Positions 35,464 through 44,931 are shown, counted from the first letter of the stretch. The stretch is DNA of 64,000 nucleotides from JAUVKT01 sp964634565 (GCA_964634565.1 CAZWLP010000004.1:25133-89132); one strand, 5' to 3'. Made by a program: numbers and translations. The notes: generated from the letters alone by a model not told the origin.

Positions 35464-36823
35464 ATTTCTTTATCTTGTTGTAAAGAGTTTTCCTGCTAAT
35501 TCCCAGCTCTTTGGATGCCTTAGAATAATTATATGATGTTGTGGCAAGTGCCTGTTTTATGATCTTTATTTCATGATTTTTCAGATCCAGCATCAGGGAT
35601 TCGTTTTCCGGCGAATAAAGTCCACTATCAATTAGCAGATCTTCACTTTCAATATAATTGCTTTCGCTTAATATTACAGCTCTTTCAATAAGGTGTTCCA
35701 GTTCCCTTATATTACCGGGGAATCTGTATCCTGTGAGTCTTTTTATAGCCGACTTGCTTATAATAATGCCTTCTTTTTTATATTTTTTTGCAAATTTATT
35801 AATAAAATGAGTTGCAAGGATGCTTATATCCTCGGGTCGCTCACGAAGGGGTGGAATAGTAATATTTATAGTATTTATCCTGAAGAACAGATCCTCCCTG
35901 AACCTGTTTTCATAAATAAGATCTTCAGGGTTTATATTGGTCGCACTTATTAATCTTACGTCAGAATGAATCTGGCTACCTGATCCAACCTTATTAAAAT
36001 AACCTGTTTGTAATACCGTAAGAAGTTTCGATTGCAGGGGATATGGAATATTCGCAATCTCATCCATAAAAAGTGTTCCGCCCGCAGCAAGTTCGAACCT
36101 GCCTGCTTTATCTTCCCGGGCATCAGTAAAGGCACCCTTTTTATGTCCAAACATTTCGCTTTCAAAAAGTGTATCGGCTATTGAACCCATGTCAATGGAA
36201 ACAAATATCTTATCTGATCTTTCGGATAGCATATGTATGTACCTGGCTAAAAGACCCTTTCCTGTTCCGCTTTCTCCCAGGATAAGCACAGATGCATCTG
36301 TCCGGGCTACCTTTTCAGCCATCTGGAGCGCATTCTTCATCAGGGCTGAGTTATATATGATTTCAGGCATATAATTTTGCCCGCTAATTATTTGTTTCTG
36401 TTTAGATTTTAGTAATCCAAGTTCCTGTCTTGATTTCCTTAGTTTTATTGCAGAATTTACAGTAGCAAGAAGCTTTTCATCGTTCCATGGCTTTTGAATA
36501 AAATCCACCGCCCCCTCCTTTAATGATTTTACTGCAAGGTTTATATCACCATAGGCGGTAAGGAAGACAACGACATTTTCCTTGTCTTTCTTAAGTATCT
36601 CACGTAACCAGAATAAACCCTCATTACCCGTATTTATTCCAAGTGAGAAATTCATATCCAGCAGAATCAGATCATAAGCCACTTTATCAATCTCACCGGG
36701 GATAAGGTTTGGGTTTGAGATTGTTTTAATAAATGAATAGTGTTCCGACAGTAAAATCTTAAGTGCTATTAATATTTCACGGTTGTCATCTGCTATCAGA
36801 ATATTAGCATCTTTCTGTCTCAT
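35453..36823 (-). CDS. Sigma-54-dependent NtrC-family response regulator 2
   Basis: The 456-residue protein has a receiver domain (DDN, acceptor Asp in ILLDMNFSLG, TAYG, canonical KPW), an AAA+ domain (Walker A GESGTGKG, Walker B GTLFMDEIA) and a Fis-type HTH (NYSKASKELGISRKTLYNKI). The sigma-54 loop reads GAFTDA, as in regulator 1. The ATG at 36821-36823 is preferred, since the upstream extension (MCNYYTICIFI) would cross the operator-like region. A multi-copy TTACACAA/TTGTGTAA site (36850-36880) lies 27 bp upstream, so autoregulation plus activation of the divergent permease 5 is likely. Confidence 0.93.
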   Translation of the reverse strand: MRQKDANILIADDNREILIALKILLSEHYSFIKTISNPNLIPGEIDKVAYDLILLDMNFSLGINTGNEGLFWLREILKKDKENVVVFLTAYGDINLAVKSLKEGAVDFIQKPWNDEKLLATVNSAIKLRKSRQELGLLKSKQKQIISGQNYMPEIIYNSALMKNALQMAEKVARTDASVLILGESGTGKGLLARYIHMLSERSDKIFVSIDMGSIADTLFESEMFGHKKGAFTDAREDKAGRFELAAGGTLFMDEIANIPYPLQSKLLTVLQTGYFNKVGSGSQIHSDVRLISATNINPEDLIYENRFREDLFFRINTINITIPPLRERPEDISILATHFINKFAKKYKKEGIIISKSAIKRLTGYRFPGNIRELEHLIERAVILSESNYIESEDLLIDSGLYSPENESLMLDLKNHEIKIIKQALATTSYNYSKASKELGISRKTLYNKIKKYGI

Positions 36824-36849
36824 TTTAATAATTTGTATGAATATACATA

Positions 36850-36880
36850 TTGTGTAATAATTACACAAGTACTTGTGTAA
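36850..36880. promoter_or_regulatory. Triple half-site operator/enhancer between regulator 2 and permease 5
   Basis: TTGTGTAA (36850-36857), TTACACAA (36861-36868) and TTGTGTAA (36873-36880) are three alternating copies of one half-site. The last two are the arms of the perfect 20-bp palindrome TTACACAAGTACTTGTGTAA (36861-36880). The palindrome centre is 71 bp upstream of the sigma-54-like element at 36942. Confidence 0.6.
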
Positions 36881-36941
36881 AATATATACAAAAAAATATA
36901 ATCTGTAATTATATAGCCTTAATATTCAAGGTAATAGATTC

Positions 36942-36958
36942 TGGCATTAATAATGTTT
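36942..36958 (+). promoter_or_regulatory. Sigma-54-like promoter TGGCATTAATAATGTTT upstream of permease 5
   Basis: It shares the layout TGGCA-N8-GTTT with the element at 25559, including GG-N10-GT spacing. It begins 68 bp before the ATG of permease 5. The -12 half again has GT in place of the canonical GC. Confidence 0.5.
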
Positions 36959-37009
36959 CAGGATCAATAAAATATTTTAAAAAAATTCTATATTTATATA
37001 TTATTCGAT

Positions 37010-39415
37010 ATGAGAAACTTAAATCTTATTATAATTTTCAGGAATTTTTCAAAGCAAAAATTCTATAATCTGATTAATATCGCTGGCCTGGCAATTGGTA
37101 TGGCAGGAGCTTTAATCTTATTGCTCTATGTCACAAATGAGCTTAGTTACGATAAAGTTCACAAGAATATAGACCGGATATACCGGGTAAATACTGAAAT
37201 AGATGCTCATGATATGAAATGGGCATCTTCTCCATTCGTTTTGGGGACTAATCTAAATAATGATCTTTCTGATGATATTATGATTGGCAGAGTATTTCGG
37301 CTGCCACAGACTAATGTTAAATTTCAGAATGAATTATTTCCTGTTGAAGATATATATTGTGCTGATAGTGAGATATTCAAAATATTTACTCTGAACATTC
37401 TTTCAGGAAGGACTGAAGGACTGCTGACAGAGCCTGATGAAGTTGTAATCAGTAAATCTCTGGCCCGGAAATATTTTGGAAAGGAATACCCGGTCGGAAA
37501 AAGTCTGGTGCTCGAAAACAATGGTGATGAGTACATCTTCAGAATAGGTGCAATTATAGAAGATCTTCCACAAAACACCTCTTTTCGCCCTGAAATAATA
37601 GTCTCACCTGACTTTGGGCTGGATCAACTTGATAAGGTAATATATACATCCAGCACGGAGCCTTTTGGCAGAGAATATTTCAGAACATCATGGTATATGT
37701 ATTTGTTTTTCGATAATTATATATTATTACCTGATAAATATAATCTCTCATTAATTGAAACACAGCTGGAAGCTTATGCAGATAAAAACTTTGATAAAAG
37801 CCTGGGACTGAAATTTGCCTTACAGAGATATTCTGATATTTATATGAATTCGTCAGATCTGGCCGGAGAATATGATACGGGTGATAAACGCAGTGTGCTG
37901 ATATATTTTCTGGTTTCGATTCTGCTACTTTGTACGGCATTATTCAATTACATATTGATTTCCAGTTCTTTAATTCAAAAAAGGTACAGGGAGATAAGCT
38001 TAAAAAGGATGATGGGTGCAGGCAGGAATAGTATTATTGCTGATATTTTTTGTGAAACAATGTTATACTCGCTTGTTTCTATGCTTCTGGGGCTTACCTT
38101 AACTGAGCTTGCCTTGCCTTTGATGTCTGAGATTCTATTCGGCAAGGATATAGCAATTAATTATTTACAGAATTATCAATTCACTATTGTTATCATAGTT
38201 ATATTTCTGCTTGCCGGGGGCTTGTCAGGATTCTTTCTGACATACAGGGTCTTTAGATATACTCCGCTTGATATCCTTTTTTACAGATCATCAGCAAAGG
38301 GTGTCAGGTCAGGAAGTACAAAGATAATAAGCACATTGCAGTTGATTGTTTCCATTGTTTTTATGGTATGTGCGATGGGTATCTGGTCACAGATCAAATA
38401 TTTCGGCGAGGCGGATATGGGTTTCTCAATGGATAATCTTATTAAGATTGATTTCAGGGATAATGATGCAAAAGCGAGGTATGAGACTATTAAGAACAGG
38501 CTGCTTGATAACCCATCAGTATTATCGGTGTCAGGATCGATGTGGGCTCCTCCGACAAAGAGTACTATGAATATGAATCTGAAGAGATTTGATGATCCAA
38601 CAATAAAGGTAAATGTTCAGGGACTTATGGTTGATTATGATTTTGCCGGTACCATGGGATTGCGACTGGTCAGTGGAAGGGATATAAGACAAAGTGATGA
38701 TGTGGAAGAGGGAACGGTCCTGATAAACTCAAAAGCCATTGATGCTCTTGGCATAAGTGGCTCGCCCGTTGGTCAGACCACTTCATTCGGAACAATAGTA
38801 GGAGTTGTTGAAGATTTCCATATACATTCTTTTCATAAGGTAGTACCCCCGATGGTAATTCAATATGTTCCCGTGGGTTCAAGAACTATGTTATTGAAAG
38901 TAGAACAAGGTTCCGGGCCACAGGTTAATAAATTTATAAGGGAGGTATGGGATGAATTCTCATTTGAAAAAGAGGTAAATGTTACATATTTAAAAGATTC
39001 ACTTGCAGACCTGTATGCTGAAGATCTAAGATTTGGAAGGATAATAACGATATTCAGTTTTCTTACTGCTGTTATAGCTCTGCTTGGCATCCTTGGTATG
39101 TCAAGATTAACAGCAGAGAGAAAAACCCGGGAGATTGGTATCAGAAAAGCCATGGGTGCTGATTCTACCGGTCTGGTTAATTCCGGATTACTAACCTACT
39201 TAAAAATGATTCTTTTATCTGCTGGCCTGGCTTATCCTGCAGGTTTAATTCTTCTAAGAAGATGGCTTCAGAACTTTGAGTTTCATCGCAATATAGATCC
39301 AGTTATATTTATTTTTACATTACTGATTTTATTTATTGTTGTTTTTATTACGGTCGTTTCACAAATATTACGCTCAGCCAATATTAACCCTGTTGAATCA
39401 TTAAGGCATGAGTAG
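37010..39415 (+). CDS. MacB/FtsX-family ABC transporter permease 5
   Basis: The 801-residue protein starts with MRNLNLIIIFRNFSKQKFYN, the usual opening of this family. TM1 is at about 22-44 (NIAGLAIGMAGALILLLYV). A MacB_PCD domain, TMs about 300-415, TM5 near 440, a second periplasmic domain and three terminal TMs follow. The tail is ANINPVESLRHE. It is divergent from the NtrC-type operon 2, with a 186-bp gap that holds a triple half-site operator and a sigma-54-like promoter. It appears monocistronic, with no ATPase downstream. A 472-bp gap separates it from SusC. Confidence 0.9.
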   Translation: MRNLNLIIIFRNFSKQKFYNLINIAGLAIGMAGALILLLYVTNELSYDKVHKNIDRIYRVNTEIDAHDMKWASSPFVLGTNLNNDLSDDIMIGRVFRLPQTNVKFQNELFPVEDIYCADSEIFKIFTLNILSGRTEGLLTEPDEVVISKSLARKYFGKEYPVGKSLVLENNGDEYIFRIGAIIEDLPQNTSFRPEIIVSPDFGLDQLDKVIYTSSTEPFGREYFRTSWYMYLFFDNYILLPDKYNLSLIETQLEAYADKNFDKSLGLKFALQRYSDIYMNSSDLAGEYDTGDKRSVLIYFLVSILLLCTALFNYILISSSLIQKRYREISLKRMMGAGRNSIIADIFCETMLYSLVSMLLGLTLTELALPLMSEILFGKDIAINYLQNYQFTIVIIVIFLLAGGLSGFFLTYRVFRYTPLDILFYRSSAKGVRSGSTKIISTLQLIVSIVFMVCAMGIWSQIKYFGEADMGFSMDNLIKIDFRDNDAKARYETIKNRLLDNPSVLSVSGSMWAPPTKSTMNMNLKRFDDPTIKVNVQGLMVDYDFAGTMGLRLVSGRDIRQSDDVEEGTVLINSKAIDALGISGSPVGQTTSFGTIVGVVEDFHIHSFHKVVPPMVIQYVPVGSRTMLLKVEQGSGPQVNKFIREVWDEFSFEKEVNVTYLKDSLADLYAEDLRFGRIITIFSFLTAVIALLGILGMSRLTAERKTREIGIRKAMGADSTGLVNSGLLTYLKMILLSAGLAYPAGLILLRRWLQNFEFHRNIDPVIFIFTLLILFIVVFITVVSQILRSANINPVESLRHE

Positions 39416-39887
39416 ATAAGGTCCTGTGAAGCCGATTTTAATATATTAAAGTATTAGATAATATTCGATGGAAATTAATCTGGTTTTCACTTTTAAAGAT
39501 TATATATGATAGCCTTAAAGAGCATTATAATAATATATTTATTCTTTAACACACAAAAATTTTACTCTTTCTGAATCAGGCACACAGAAAAATTAGTTTT
39601 TTATTCCTTTGCCTTTACATATTTATCCATTTTCAGGGTTTTTGCCAGATCTGATTACCTGCCATTACCCTTGAACATATATTCTTTTTTTGCTAACTGT
39701 TGTACTTTCCTGAATTAAATCCTGCCATTCAGGTAAGTGTTAATTGGATTAGAATCCCCATTTGTTTATTCCTGGTACGAGTTTGTTGAGAAGAATCCCT
39801 TGTTTGTATAGTATTTAAGTAAATGATATACAGTTAGATAACAATAGGATATTTTTGACATGTTATACTAAATCTAAATTAAATAAT
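39416..39887. other. 472-bp region upstream of the SusCD operon
   Basis: AT-rich non-coding DNA. It contains a 7-bp inverted repeat CCTGAAT/ATTCAGG (39709-39733), a 12-bp palindrome GGATTAGAATCC (39746-39757) and a perfect -7 box TATTTTTG (39850-39857). No gene is visible. Confidence 0.6.
39850..39857 (+). promoter_or_regulatory. Candidate -7 box TATTTTTG of the SusCD operon
   Basis: A perfect TAnnTTTG match whose last base is 31 nt before the SusC-like ATG. No convincing TTG -33 element is seen at the usual distance, which would fit an activator-dependent promoter. Confidence 0.4.
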
Positions 39888-42800
39888 ATGAAACAAAAAC
39901 TATTTGTAATGGCTTTTCTGAGCATTCTATCCATAATGGTAAGTGCTCAGAATGTTCAGATCAGCGGAACTGTAAGCAGTTCGGAGGACGGTTTGGGCAT
40001 GCCAGGAGTAACTGTTGAAGTTAAAGGGACAACCATTGGCCAGGTAAGCGATAGAGATGGCCGATATGAAATAAGTGTTCCTTCTAACGCAGAGATATTG
40101 ATATTCAGATTTGTTGGTTACCTGTCGCAGGAAATACCTATAGACGGACGCTCAACCATTGATGTTATTCTTGAACCTGATGTTTATAATGTTGATGAGG
40201 TTGTTGTAATAGGATACGGAACTCAGAGAAAAAGAGAGGTGACGGGATCAATTGCTCAGGTTCGGGGTGAGGAGATTGCTCACAGAGCAACTCCGAGTTT
40301 TGATGTTCAACTGGCGGGGTCAGCTGCAGGAGTGCAGGTTACAACTCAGAATGGAGTTCTTGGAGAACGTCCTCGTTTCAGGATCAGAGGAATAGGCTCC
40401 ATAACATCTGGAACCTATCCTTTAGTTGTAGTTGATGGTATACCTATTTTTACCGGAAATGGTGATGGATATGCCGATGCTAATACTTTGGGTGATATTA
40501 ACCCTGCTGATATTGAATCTCTCGAGATTCTTAAGGATGGTTCGGCAACAGCTATTTATGGATCAAGGGCCGCCAATGGAGTTGTTCTTATTACAACAAA
40601 AAAAGGAAGAAAGGGCAAAGCAAAGATTGAATATAATACTTATATGGGTGTTGCTTCGCCTGTCAGATTATTCGATCTTCTTCATACTGATGATTTTATC
40701 ATTATAAATAATGAGAAGAGAGCTAATTCAGGCATGAGCGATATTGCTTTTGGAACTGATTATGATACAGATTGGCAGGGGGCAGTACTCAGGAGCAATG
40801 CATTCCAGCAGGATCATAATCTTTCGGTATCAGGTGCTGATGATGAAACCAGCTATTACTTATCACTTGGCTATACAAGCCAGGAAGGTGTTACCCTGCC
40901 AAATGATATGTCAAGGTTTACAGCCAGAACAAATATTGAAAGAAAGGCAAATGAATGGCTTACCCTGGGAGCTAATATTGGTGTTACCCAGACTCAGTAT
41001 AATGGTCTCAACACCGGTACAAACTCACTTTCTGGTAATATATTCTCTGCCATAAGGCAGCTTCCCAATACTCCTATTTATGATGAGAATGATCCTTCTG
41101 GTTATAATTTTGATGATACGAATCCCAATCTTGTAGGGAGATGGGATAATGCATCAACCATAGGGGATAATATTCCTAATATTGTATATGTGCTTAATAA
41201 TAATGTATACAGGACTAAAAATTTAAGGACACTTGGAAATGCCTTTGCACTGGTTGATTTTTTACCTTATCTTAATTATAAGCTTCAGTTATCGGTTGAT
41301 AATTCCATTACAGAAGGTTTACTTTACTGGAACCCTAATCATGGCGATGGCTTTTCAACCAATGGCAGACTTCACAATAATCATTCTAATTCTACCAGGT
41401 GGAACGTTCAGCATATTATTTCATTTAATAAGACTTTCGGGAGCGATCATAATGTTGCTGCTGTTCTTGTTAATGAATATCAATATCAGAAGCGAAATGG
41501 TTTTTGGGCTTCAGGAACAGACCTGTCTAATGAATTCTTTAATCAAAACCTGATAGATGATTCATATACAAACCATAATTCAGGAGGTTATTTAAATGAA
41601 AATGGTTTTATATCATATGCAGCTAGGCTAAATTATAACTTCAGAGATAAATACTTTATACAGGCATCTTTAAGAAGAGATGCAATCTCTGCATTACCCG
41701 AAGCCAACAGGTATGGCTTATTCCCCGGAGTATCTATGGGATGGAATATTTCTGAGGAGTCATTTATGGATTTTTTATCTGTTCTCTCAGACTTTAAGAT
41801 CAGAGGATCATATGCCCAGGTTGGTAATGTTTCCATTGGAGATTATCCTTATCTGGGTCTATATGAATCAGCTCCTTATGGCCCATATAACGGACTTGCA
41901 TTTTCTCAGGCAGGTAATGATCAACTTTTGTGGGAGACCTCAAAAAAGATTAATGTTGGTTTTGATGCTTCATTTATGGAAGGAAGATACAGGTTTACCT
42001 TTGATTATTACGTAAATGATCAGGACGGACTTATTCTTGCTGCTCCGACGCCTGCTTCAATGGGAATACCAGGTAATTCAATAACTCAGAATATTGGCAG
42101 AATCAAAAACTGGGGATATGAATTTTCAGGTGATGCTGTAGTGATTTCCAAAAGAGATTTAAAAGTTTCAGTAAATGCTAATTTAACTCTTGCTCAAAAT
42201 GAAGTTTTGTCTCTTGTAAGCGGACAGGATATACTTGATGAATATGTTGTAACCAGAGAAGGAGAATCAATGAGATCCCTGTATGGATATGATTACTGGG
42301 GATCTAATCCGGCAAATGGCAATCCGGTCTATATAATGGCAGATGGAAGATATGTACAGATAGATATTGATACCTGGAATGAATTATCATTTGATCCTGC
42401 TGACCCTTCAGCTCCCGGAAGTCCGGATGTTATATCCAGTTCAGACCGCCAGATTCTGGGCGTATCTATACCAACCTATTTTGGTGCTGTTAACCTAAAA
42501 GCAGAATATAAGGGTTTTGATTTCGGAACATTGCTGAGATTCAGTGGAGGCAATCATATAATGAATGTGACCAGAAGCCAGTTGAACGGACAAAACTTTG
42601 TTAATAACAGCACTGAGATACTTGGTCGCTGGCAAAGTGTTGATGAGCCGGGTGATGGATGGACTCCTCGTCTTTCTTTCCAGGCAGATCCGATTACAAA
42701 TCTTACAGGGTATACTAATGGAAGATTTCTTGAAAAAGCAGACTTCCTGAAGATCCAGAATATTACCCTGGGTTATACGCTTCCTAAGAGTTTAGTAAGC

Positions 42801-42962
42801 AGAATAGGAGTAAATGGCCTCAGGGTATATGTACAGGCCCAGGACTTCTTTATGTTTACCAAGTATACAGGAATTGATCCTGAGATGGAAAATGCCGGAG
42901 TAGATAACAATGGAACTCCAAGACAACGGGTTTTCACTTTTGGTTTAAGCCTGAGTTTATAA
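39888..42962 (+). CDS. SusC/RagA-family TonB-dependent outer-membrane protein
   Basis: The 1024-residue protein starts with a signal peptide (MKQKLFVMAFLSILSIMVSA). A carboxypeptidase-D-like domain (about 22-105) is followed by the SusC signature DEVVVIGYGTQRKREVTGSI and a plug domain with GIPIFTGNGDGYADANTL and LEILKDGSATAIYGSRAANGV. The barrel ends in VFTFGLSLSL. It forms the channel of a SusCD complex that imports oligomeric nutrients. The ATG at 39888 is preferred over a TTG 33 nt upstream because it opens the signal peptide. The SusD-like lipoprotein gene starts 18 bp downstream. No anti-sigma, glycoside hydrolase or surface glycan-binding gene is adjacent, so the ligand is open. Confidence 0.95.
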   Translation: MKQKLFVMAFLSILSIMVSAQNVQISGTVSSSEDGLGMPGVTVEVKGTTIGQVSDRDGRYEISVPSNAEILIFRFVGYLSQEIPIDGRSTIDVILEPDVYNVDEVVVIGYGTQRKREVTGSIAQVRGEEIAHRATPSFDVQLAGSAAGVQVTTQNGVLGERPRFRIRGIGSITSGTYPLVVVDGIPIFTGNGDGYADANTLGDINPADIESLEILKDGSATAIYGSRAANGVVLITTKKGRKGKAKIEYNTYMGVASPVRLFDLLHTDDFIIINNEKRANSGMSDIAFGTDYDTDWQGAVLRSNAFQQDHNLSVSGADDETSYYLSLGYTSQEGVTLPNDMSRFTARTNIERKANEWLTLGANIGVTQTQYNGLNTGTNSLSGNIFSAIRQLPNTPIYDENDPSGYNFDDTNPNLVGRWDNASTIGDNIPNIVYVLNNNVYRTKNLRTLGNAFALVDFLPYLNYKLQLSVDNSITEGLLYWNPNHGDGFSTNGRLHNNHSNSTRWNVQHIISFNKTFGSDHNVAAVLVNEYQYQKRNGFWASGTDLSNEFFNQNLIDDSYTNHNSGGYLNENGFISYAARLNYNFRDKYFIQASLRRDAISALPEANRYGLFPGVSMGWNISEESFMDFLSVLSDFKIRGSYAQVGNVSIGDYPYLGLYESAPYGPYNGLAFSQAGNDQLLWETSKKINVGFDASFMEGRYRFTFDYYVNDQDGLILAAPTPASMGIPGNSITQNIGRIKNWGYEFSGDAVVISKRDLKVSVNANLTLAQNEVLSLVSGQDILDEYVVTREGESMRSLYGYDYWGSNPANGNPVYIMADGRYVQIDIDTWNELSFDPADPSAPGSPDVISSSDRQILGVSIPTYFGAVNLKAEYKGFDFGTLLRFSGGNHIMNVTRSQLNGQNFVNNSTEILGRWQSVDEPGDGWTPRLSFQADPITNLTGYTNGRFLEKADFLKIQNITLGYTLPKSLVSRIGVNGLRVYVQAQDFFMFTKYTGIDPEMENAGVDNNGTPRQRVFTFGLSLSL

Positions 42963-42980
42963 ATACAAAAATATTTTACA

Positions 42981-44561
42981 ATGAAGAATGCACAACTTTA
43001 TAAAAGCATATTATCTAGGTTAATGCTTATATCTATTATGTCTCTTGGACTTTTTATGATGTCCTGTGAAGATATAATAGATCTTAAACCTTATGAATCT
43101 GTTTCAGAGGCAACAGCTTTTGATTCTCCCTCCTTATGTGAATTAAGTGTTATGGGAATGTATAATGCTGCACAGGTGGGTTACTATTCGGGTTCACCCC
43201 AGCGTGGATATCCTTTTGGAGCTGCAGTAATAGAACAGAATGATTGTCGTGGAGAAGAAGCTGTTAACGCCCAGACATTTTACAGGTACACCTATCTTGG
43301 TACCTATACTCCTACAACGGCTAATAATGTAGGTTACTGGATTAGTATTTACAGGCTTATAAACAGAATAAATATAGTAATTGAAGGTGTGAGAACAGCT
43401 GCTGATAATGGAATAATTTCCGCTGAACTGGCTGCTGAGTACGAAGGTGAAGCAAGACTTCTCAGGGGCATGTCTTACCAGGAATTATTATTCCATTTCG
43501 CTTATCCATATTCTCACACTGCTGATGCATCACATCCAGGGGTACCAATTCATACAACCGCATATACTTCAGGTTCTCAGGTGGATGATGTCCTTTCAAA
43601 GGGACGTAGCTCTGTAGCTGATGTATATGATCTAATACTGGAGGACTATGATTATGCGGAAGATAATCTTCCTTCTTCTGCAGAAAGATCTGGTAATTGG
43701 ATGATTACACGTGGTACCAGTGAAGCAGCTATTGCCCTTAAAACCCGTACTTATCTGCATATGTATGATATGGATAATGTTATATTAGAGGGTCAAAAGC
43801 TGGTTACTTCAGCTATATACTCGCTTACTGCAGAGCCAGACGGGCCATTCGGACTTTCAGGCTATGCTAATACCGAATCTATCTATTCAATGGAAAATGA
43901 TGTCAATAGTAACCCGGGTGTAAATGCTGCTCTTGCATCTCAATATAATAGGAGATTACTTGTGCTGATCAGTCCAATAGTCTGGCGTAATAAATTCTGG
44001 CTGCCAGACGATAAAAGAAGAGAAGAAGGTGTTATGGTATTTACTGTGGAAGGAATAAAGTTTACAAATAAGTATACAGAGACAGTTAATATGGATGATC
44101 CCTGTCCGCTTATCAGATATGCTGAAGTTCTTCTGAATATGGCAGAAGCATATGCCAGGAAAAATGATGTAATAAATGCACGCGACTATCTTAACCAGGT
44201 AAGAGACCGCTCTCTTGCAGATCCGGCAACTCAATCCTATCAGGCTACTGATTTCGCCGATAACATAGAATTACTTGAGGCAATCCTGGGTGAAAGGAGT
44301 ATCGAATTTGTAATGGAGGGCAGACGCTGGCCGGATATTCACCGTCTGCAGCATTGTCCATATTTTCCTATTGATGGGATACCTGCAAAGGTAGCCAATG
44401 CCTATCCAGACGGATCTTTGTATACTCTGGGAACGGAGTATGATGGTCCACTGGAGGTTCCATCCTATCCTTACACTGATAAACGCTTCCTGTGGCCTAT
44501 TCCACAGGTCGAGATAGATGCAAATCCTATACTTGGAGATCAACAAAATCCAGGCTGGTAG
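42981..44561 (+). CDS. SusD/RagB-family nutrient-binding lipoprotein
   Basis: The 526-residue lipoprotein has its lipobox at FMMSC (Cys near residue 29). The N-terminal segment LKPYESVSEATAFDSP and the TPR-like core with EGEARLLRGMSYQELLFHFAYPY are typical of SusD. The C-terminal region has RYAEVLLNMAEAYARKND and ERSIEFVMEGRRWPDIHRLQ. It caps the SusC-like channel and binds the ligand at the cell surface. It is the second and last gene of the operon: a strong terminator follows 40 bp after the stop. Ligand class cannot be told from sequence; glycans and peptides are both possible. Confidence 0.95.
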   Translation: MKNAQLYKSILSRLMLISIMSLGLFMMSCEDIIDLKPYESVSEATAFDSPSLCELSVMGMYNAAQVGYYSGSPQRGYPFGAAVIEQNDCRGEEAVNAQTFYRYTYLGTYTPTTANNVGYWISIYRLINRINIVIEGVRTAADNGIISAELAAEYEGEARLLRGMSYQELLFHFAYPYSHTADASHPGVPIHTTAYTSGSQVDDVLSKGRSSVADVYDLILEDYDYAEDNLPSSAERSGNWMITRGTSEAAIALKTRTYLHMYDMDNVILEGQKLVTSAIYSLTAEPDGPFGLSGYANTESIYSMENDVNSNPGVNAALASQYNRRLLVLISPIVWRNKFWLPDDKRREEGVMVFTVEGIKFTNKYTETVNMDDPCPLIRYAEVLLNMAEAYARKNDVINARDYLNQVRDRSLADPATQSYQATDFADNIELLEAILGERSIEFVMEGRRWPDIHRLQHCPYFPIDGIPAKVANAYPDGSLYTLGTEYDGPLEVPSYPYTDKRFLWPIPQVEIDANPILGDQQNPGW

Positions 44562-44931
44562 TATGTAGATAAATATTAGAATAAAGATTAGGTTATTAGG
44601 CACAGGGCTCTCTTTTAGAGGGCCCTGTCTTTGTTTATATACTTATTAATCTGCTATCGTATTTGATTTTTTAATATGTATATGGCTGTAATGATTTTAT
44701 TGATTGAATTGTTCCCTTTGTTGATTTTTTATGGATACGAATTATGATTTGAATAGTTTTATACTAGCGGCAGCCATGAAAATTCGCTAAGCTGTTTTTT
44801 GTAACTTATAAGTTTAAAGAGTCTTATTGTAAAATTGAGAAGTAAATATTCAATATTATTATCAGGAAAGAATGAGTTACATAAGACAGGTTTTTGTAAT
44901 TAACAAATATTGTTAGATTTAACAAAATGGA
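44562..44931. other. 370-bp region between SusD and the LytTR protein
   Basis: After the SusD terminator (44602-44636) the region is AT-rich. It contains no supportable gene or clear operator before the LytTR start. Confidence 0.6.
44602..44636 (+). terminator. Rho-independent terminator of the SusCD operon
   Basis: ACAGGGCTCTC (44602-44612) pairs with GAGGGCCCTGT (44618-44628) as an 11-bp stem with one G-T wobble and a TTTTA loop. It is followed by CTTTGTTT. It lies 40 bp after the SusD stop. Confidence 0.85.

Noticed and set aside
39774..39790. TGGTACGAGTTTGTTG upstream of SusC as a third sigma-54-like promoter
   Set aside because: The -24 half matches, but the distance to a TTGT is one base short and no regulator site at the matching distance was seen.
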